The position numbers and the translations under genes were made by a program. Under the pieces are notes generated by a model. That model did no database searches, was not told the origin of the DNA, and saw nothing but the letters and a program-made list of their open reading frames with translations. A stretch of DNA of 64,000 nt from the NCBI GenBank assembly GCA_000686145.1, contig JMMB01000007.1, positions 744,001-808,000 of the forward strand. The letters run 5' to 3'. Below, one piece after another: positions 60,386 through 64,000 of the stretch; within the stretch, counting starts at the first letter, position 1; each line of letters opens with the position of its first letter. The DNA is from Peptostreptococcaceae bacterium VA2 (GTDB taxonomy: Bacteria > Bacillota > Clostridia > Peptostreptococcales > Peptostreptococcaceae).

Positions 60386-64000
<3,615 letters not shown>

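Overview
The window is about 29% G+C by eye, has strong AGGAGG-type ribosome sites, and carries cell-wall-binding-2 (CWB2) surface proteins, a small acid-soluble spore protein, a T-box leader and a pyruvate:ferredoxin oxidoreductase. This fits an anaerobic, spore-forming Peptostreptococcaceae bacterium close to Clostridioides difficile, such as Paraclostridium, Romboutsia or a relative. Gene order from 1 to about 31,300 matches, as I remember it, the C. difficile block cwp6 - PS-II/anionic-polymer cluster - cwp19 - lcpB - camA - ptsH - ptsI. The proteins differ enough from those I recall that I would not call this C. difficile itself.

1-21,200: a cell-envelope locus. A truncated CWB2/amidase gene (cwp6 type) is followed by a priming sugar-phosphate transferase, a CWB2 protein with a C-terminal membrane anchor, a MurJ-type flippase, phosphohexomutase, ManC, six glycosyl- or glycerophospho-transferases, a Wzy-like polymerase, UDP-glucose dehydrogenase, an acyltransferase, an NlpC/P60 hydrolase, a cwp19-type hydrolase and a convergent LCP ligase. 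Together they would make activated sugars, assemble and flip a glycerol-phosphate-containing polymer, polymerise it and attach it to peptidoglycan.

21,300-31,300: RsiV-like and Amidase_6 proteins, a divergent cis-prenyltransferase (UppS-like), a membrane-anchored amidase, a patatin, an ortholog of the orphan DNA adenine methyltransferase CamA, a small unknown protein, a second patatin, then HPr and Enzyme I of the PTS. The camA-like gene is the most interesting single gene, because CamA is an epigenetic regulator of sporulation described in C. difficile.

31,300-38,300: a PTS EIIC-like permease, a T-box-controlled asnA, a DUF1232 protein, a DAACS symporter, a CobD-like aminotransferase and hpt.

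38,300-48,200: an accessory region. It holds an IS91-type HUH transposase, a complete IS3-family element (IS150 type) inserted into the loop of a transcription terminator, an HxlR regulator next to a broken old-yellow-enzyme gene and an SDR epimerase, a decayed CWB2 gene, a 2TM protein, a lone PD-(D/E)XK-like nuclease and an unknown protein.

48,200-64,000: a PAP2 phosphatase, a BaiN-like flavoprotein, SASP, small unknown genes, a GAF-GAF-SpoIIE phosphatase, an FMN reductase, aroC-aroB-aroA, pduL, a second HxlR regulator, deoC, and the first 3.3 kb of nifJ, which runs off the end. I saw no rRNA, tRNA or CRISPR array.
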